Assembly: GCF_000242435.1 (NCBI RefSeq)
Contig: NZ_JH591187.1
Coordinates: 532,291-596,290, forward strand
Length of the DNA stretch: 64,000 bases
Direction of reading: 5' to 3'
Source of the DNA: Dialister succinatiphilus YIT 11850
GTDB taxonomy: Bacteria > Bacillota > Negativicutes > Veillonellales > Dialisteraceae
The notes below the pieces were generated by a model. That model searched no databases. It was not told the DNA's origin and saw only the letters and a program-made list of their open reading frames with translations. The translations under genes and the position numbers were made by a program. Of the stretch, positions 60,786-64,000 are shown one piece after another; within the stretch, counting starts at the first letter, position 1, and the number at the start of each line of letters is the position of its first letter.

Positions 60786-61649
60786 TTGAACAGAGTCAAA
60801 TCGGTGATGCTGCTGACACTGCTCAGCGTGATTCTCATGGCAATCGGCGGTGTCGTGGGCGGCAGGAGTGGTGCTTTCACCATGCTTCTTATTTCATTCG
60901 CCATGAATTTCTATACTTACTGGAATTGCGATAAAATGGCGCTTCGCGCCTATAATGCCCAGCCTTTGTCGGAGTCCGATGTGCCGGAGCTGTACCAGCT
61001 GGTGCGGGAGCTGACGGAGAAGGCCCATATGCCCATGCCCAGGCTCTATGTGATTCCTACGGATGTGCCCAATGCTTTTGCTACGGGCCGGAATGAAAAT
61101 CATGCGGCTGTAGCTGTGACAGAAGGGATTCTTTCCATGCTGGACCGGGATGAGCTGGCAGGAGTTTTAAGTCATGAGTTGTCACATATCCGTCATCGTG
61201 ATACACTGATAATGACGCTGGCTGCATCTATTGCTACAGCCATCAGCTACATTGCCAATATTGCCCAGTGGGCTGCCATTTTCGGCGGCGGCCGGGACGA
61301 GGAGGGGAGAAGTGCAAACCCCATCGCTCTTCTGGTGACCATCGTGGTGGCTCCGCTGGCGGCGACTCTGATCCAGCTAGCTTTGTCAAGGTCCCGGGAA
61401 TTCATGGCTGACGCTTCGGGCGCTGAGATTTCCGGTAAACCTCTGGCGCTGGCCAATGCGCTTCTGAAGCTGGATGCCTATGCCCATCATAAGGTAATGG
61501 CTGATGCAAAACCGGCTACCAGCGGGCTTTTCATTATTAACCCGCTGGCCGGTGTCGGCGGAATGGCAAATCTGTTTTCAACGCATCCTTCTACGGAGGA
61601 GCGGGTGGAAAAGCTGCGTGAGATCGCAGCACAAATGCATTCTTATTAA
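60786..61649 (+). CDS. htpX: M48-family membrane zinc metalloprotease HtpX
   Basis: Heat-shock-linked protease that degrades damaged membrane proteins. The 287-residue protein has two membrane helices at the N-terminus, the zinc site HELSHIRHRD near residue 130, two further membrane stretches around 140-200, and the third zinc ligand in SRSREFMADASGAE near 205. Length is typical. The start is a TTG with GTGAGGT upstream. It is followed by ndk after 14 bases. Confidence 0.95.
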   Translation: MNRVKSVMLLTLLSVILMAIGGVVGGRSGAFTMLLISFAMNFYTYWNCDKMALRAYNAQPLSESDVPELYQLVRELTEKAHMPMPRLYVIPTDVPNAFATGRNENHAAVAVTEGILSMLDRDELAGVLSHELSHIRHRDTLIMTLAASIATAISYIANIAQWAAIFGGGRDEEGRSANPIALLVTIVVAPLAATLIQLALSRSREFMADASGAEISGKPLALANALLKLDAYAHHKVMADAKPATSGLFIINPLAGVGGMANLFSTHPSTEERVEKLREIAAQMHSY

Positions 61650-61663
61650 GGAGGGTCATATTT

Positions 61664-62083
61664 ATGGCTGACATTCAGAAAACTCTTGTACTTGTAAAAC
61701 CGGACGGCGTGAAGAAACACATCTGCGGCGAAGTGATTTCCCGTTTCGAAAGAAAGGGTCTTTCCATTCACGCAATCAAAATGATTAATGTTCCTGTAGA
61801 ACTGGCGGAAGAACATTATGCTGAACATAAGGGCAAAGGCTTCTTCAAGGCTCTCATCGATTTCATCACTTCCGGTCCTGTACTGGCTATGGTTATCGAA
61901 GGTGAAAATGCAGTAGCAGCAGTTCGCCAGATCAACGGCGCTACCAACCCGCTGGAAGCTGTACCCGGCTCCATCCGCGGCGATTTCGCTACTTCCATCG
62001 ATGAAAACGTAGTTCACGCTTCCGATGCTCCGGAAACAGCAGCAAGAGAAATTGCTCTCTGGTTCCCTGAATTGAAGAAATAA
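61664..62083 (+). CDS. ndk: Nucleoside diphosphate kinase
   Basis: Transfers the terminal phosphate between nucleoside triphosphates and diphosphates through a phospho-histidine. The 139-residue protein shows KTLVLVKPDGVKKHICGEVISRFERKGL at the N-terminus, AMVIEGENAVAAVRQINGATNP near residue 72 and the active histidine in ENVVHASDAPETAAREI near 117 (the usual HGSD is HASD here). AAGGAGGGT precedes the ATG. Confidence 0.96.
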   Translation: MADIQKTLVLVKPDGVKKHICGEVISRFERKGLSIHAIKMINVPVELAEEHYAEHKGKGFFKALIDFITSGPVLAMVIEGENAVAAVRQINGATNPLEAVPGSIRGDFATSIDENVVHASDAPETAAREIALWFPELKK

Positions 62084-62093
62084 GGTGATTGTC

Positions 62094-62597
62094 ATGGCAA
62101 AGGTATATACACGTACAGGTGATAAGGGACAGACCAGCCTCTATACCAATCAGAGGGTATCGAAAGGCAGTCTTCGCGTTGAAGCTTATGGTACAGTGGA
62201 CGAAGCGGACTCCGTTCTGGGAATGGCCCGCGCTTTTGCGGCTCATGACAATGTGAAGGAAACGATTTACAAGCTCCAGAAGGAACTGTGGCTTCTGATG
62301 GCTGATGTGGCCAGCCTGGACCAGGAACCGAACATTACGCCGGAACATGTGACCAACCTGGAACACATCATCGACCAGTATACTGAATCCCTGGCACCTC
62401 TGGACCATTTCCTGGTGCCCGGAGCTACAAAGGGTTCCAGTTTCCTGGATGTGGCCAGATCCGTGGTACGCCGCGCTGAAAGATGTATGTGGCGTCTGGC
62501 AGAAGCAGAAGATGTACATGATGTGGATATCCGCTATCTGAACCGTCTCTCTGACCTCTGCTTCACTCTGGCCCGCTATGAAGCGGAAGTGAAATAA
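62094..62597 (+). CDS. ATP:cob(I)alamin adenosyltransferase, PduO type
   Basis: Attaches the adenosyl group to reduced cobalamin to give coenzyme B12. The 167-residue protein has the PduO-family ATP site VYTRTGDKGQTSLYTNQRVSKGSLRVEAYGTVDEADS-type N-terminus (seen in parts), the LWLLMADVAS segment and FLDVARSVVRRAER near residue 120 with ..NRLSDLCFTLAR at the end. The ATG has AAGGTG upstream and lies 10 bases after ndk. It complements the cbi genes earlier in the window. Confidence 0.94.
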   Translation: MAKVYTRTGDKGQTSLYTNQRVSKGSLRVEAYGTVDEADSVLGMARAFAAHDNVKETIYKLQKELWLLMADVASLDQEPNITPEHVTNLEHIIDQYTESLAPLDHFLVPGATKGSSFLDVARSVVRRAERCMWRLAEAEDVHDVDIRYLNRLSDLCFTLARYEAEVK

Positions 62598-62611
62598 TCG
62601 ATTCCTGATTT

Positions 62612-62650
62612 GGAAGGAGATATTCATGGCGTTGAATACCTCCTTCTTTT
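62612..62650 (+). terminator. Terminator after the adenosyltransferase gene
   Basis: GAAGGAG/CTCCTTC stem with inner ATTC/GAAT pairing and a T-rich tail. Confidence 0.75.
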
Positions 62651-63533
62651 ATTTTATAATTTTATGGAAAGGACACACGAAGACGTCATTATGGACAAGC
62701 CCTGTCTGGCTTGAGGGTTGACGGCCCGATGGGCCGAGGGTGGCTGGTGGCTGGGGAGCCACGCCTCCCACTCGTCATCCTGAGTGAAACGAAGGAACGT
62801 CGGTCGACCAATTGAAAGGAAGGCCCTTTTATGGGCAGGCTCCTTCCTGCCTCCCACCGTCATCCGGGGTCGGTCAGCCGACAATAGGAAGGCCCTTTTA
62901 TGGGCAGGCTAAGGGCCAACTTTGGCCGACTCGCGCATTCTATGCAGAATACGCGCAGTAAGAATAGTAAGTGAGAGGAGTGCCGGTAAATACCAGTCGG
63001 CGGGAAGTGTGCTTTCCTGTATTCCCACAGGGGCCTGCGCCTTATGGACAAGCCCTGTCGGGCTTGAGGGTTCAGGTGCCTTTCGGCGCCCCACTTGGAG
63101 GTCCTATGCAGGACCTCCACAGGGGCACTATAACCCGTGCTTACTGTAGGGCGAGGAAATGCACCCCTTTTGGTGGCTGGCGCCACCACCTTCCCCCCGG
63201 CGGGGGGACTTTATTCTTCGCTATGCGTTAGCTTTATTCTTCCCCCGCTTGCGGGGGAAGTCCGGCGTACCCGGATAAGGGGGAGGCGAGCGCAGCGAGC
63301 CAATCAGCAGAATGCTTATTACGTCCTATGACACAGAAAGGCAAATCTCGTAACGCTGACTTCATACTCATCGCCCGTAAGGGCGATACCATAACCCTCG
63401 GCCTGAAAGGCCGTCAAACTTAAGAACCCTTGGGCCGAAGGCCCATCCATCCTAAGAACCTTTCTCTCTGAACCAGCCTGCCGAAGGCCGGTCTAACTTA
63501 AGAACCCTTTTTATCATACACAGGAGGAATACC
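62651..63533. repeat. Repeat mosaic before the U32 peptidase gene
   Basis: No gene. It contains half a nested hairpin element near 62795-62850, a fuller inverted one at about 62871-62954, a lone GGAGGTCC/GGACCTCC palindrome near 63090-63115, the TTTGGTGGCTGGCGCCACC palindrome (63168-63190), another copy of the repeat that the intron interrupts elsewhere (63226-63370; CCCCCGCTTGCGGGGG, GGCGAGCGCAGCGAGCC), and several TAAGAACC modules to 63500. Confidence 0.75.
62871..62954 (-). repeat. Nested hairpin element, inverted copy
   Basis: CAGCCGACAATAGGAAGGCC, TGGGCAGGCTAAGGGCC, TTTGGCCGAC and the palindrome GCGCATTCT/AGAATACGC follow in the family order; one stem base pair is mismatched. Confidence 0.75.
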
Positions 63534-64000
63534 ATGGAATTACTGGCACCGGCAGGATCGCCGGAACATTTGAGAGCAGCCCTGGATGCAGGGGCTGATG
63601 CGGTCTATCTGGGTGGCAAACTTTTCAGCGCCCGCCGGTTTGCCGGTAATTTTTCCAATGAGGAGCTGAAGGAGGCGGTACGGGAGGCCCATCTCCATGG
63701 GGCCTGTGTCTATGTGACGCTGAATACCCTCATTGGCGATGTGGAAATGAAGGATTTACGGGACTATCTTTCTTTCCTCGATACCATCAAGTTGGACGGG
63801 CTTCTGGTGCAGGATCTGGGAGTGGCGGCCCTGGCCCGCAGGCTGGCGCCTTCCATTCCTCTCCATGCTTCCACCCAGATGACTATTTCAAATCTGGATG
63901 GTGCCCTGTTCATGAAGTCCCTGGGATTCCAGAGGGTGGTGCTGTCCCGGGAGCTGTCCCTTCCGGAAATTAAAAACATTGTGGAAAAATCGGGCGTGGA
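63534..64000 (+). CDS. Peptidase U32 family protein, 5-prime part
   Basis: The first 155 residues of a U32 peptidase-like protein (YrrO/YhbU/RlhA group); the frame is open to the window edge. The N-terminus MELLAPAGSPEHLRAALDAG followed by ADAVYLGG and FSARRFAGNFS is the family signature, with TLNTLIGDVEM, DGLLVQDLGV and HASTQMTISN after it. Members act in collagen degradation or in hydroxylation of tRNA (TrhP) or 23S rRNA (RlhA); which applies cannot be told from this part. CAGGAGGAAT precedes the ATG. Confidence 0.92.
   Translation, partial: MELLAPAGSPEHLRAALDAGADAVYLGGKLFSARRFAGNFSNEELKEAVREAHLHGACVYVTLNTLIGDVEMKDLRDYLSFLDTIKLDGLLVQDLGVAALARRLAPSIPLHASTQMTISNLDGALFMKSLGFQRVVLSRELSLPEIKNIVEKSGV

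Noticed and set aside
62971-63231. Open frames of 60-90 codons in the repeat mosaics (also near 40067 and 31233)
   Set aside because: The frames run through palindromic repeats and share sequence only because the repeats do.

Overview
The window looks like the chromosome of a Negativicutes bacterium (a Firmicute with an outer membrane), most like the Dialister/Veillonella side of that class. This rests on two kinds of signal together. Gram-positive features include a T-box in front of thrS, a HutP-family protein, an infC-rpmI-rplT operon with a leader, RbgA and strong Shine-Dalgarno sites. Outer-membrane features include three trimeric autotransporter adhesins. The genus is an inference from gene content and is not proven.

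Layout: 0.7-3.5 kb rubrerythrin (minus strand) and a phosphate uptake pair behind a Pho-box-like site; 5.0-6.9 kb rbgA, rnhB and a CsoR-type repressor; 7.2-13.8 kb a tight tetrapyrrole operon (precorrin-2 dehydrogenase, hemA, hemC, cobA-hemD fusion, hemB, hemL); 14.2 kb ferritin; 15.2-17.1 kb a complete group II intron; 17.4 kb a glycolipid glycosyltransferase; 18.6-22.5 kb T-box, thrS, hutP-like, infC, rpmI, rplT; 22.9 kb aldolase (minus); 24.2-31.0 kb yajQ followed by cbiD-E-T-F-G-H-J-C; 32-36.2 kb a FecBCD-type ABC importer with a secreted CbiK; 36.6-43.1 kb rpmE2, prfA, prmC, sua5, rpiB, a UPF0340 gene and glyA; 45.6-57.9 kb three trimeric autotransporters and a small XRE regulator; 58.4-64 kb a small unknown gene, a MerR regulator, lepB, tRNA-Pro, htpX, ndk, a cobalamin adenosyltransferase and the start of a U32 peptidase.

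The metabolic theme is tetrapyrroles. The hem operon makes glutamate-derived uroporphyrinogen III and carries it to precorrin-2 and sirohydrochlorin. The cbi operon supplies most of the anaerobic corrin-ring steps, and the adenosyltransferase finishes the cofactor. cbiL, cbiA, cbiB and any cytosolic cobaltochelatase are not in the window. The only chelatase seen carries a signal peptide and sits beside a metal/tetrapyrrole-type importer, so its role may be uptake rather than synthesis.

The most unusual part is the DNA between the genes. Nearly every long gap is a mosaic of dispersed palindromic modules whose arm sequences differ from copy to copy while staying complementary and whose loops stay constant. 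Several families are described below, including a 163-nt hairpin element with compensatory changes, a nested two-hairpin element with at least eight copies, and a five-fold perfect 73-bp tandem array. The group II intron lies inside one such repeat, and an uninterrupted copy elsewhere in the window fixes its ends. The three adhesins share a conserved upstream module and all have a predicted coiled coil after the membrane barrel.
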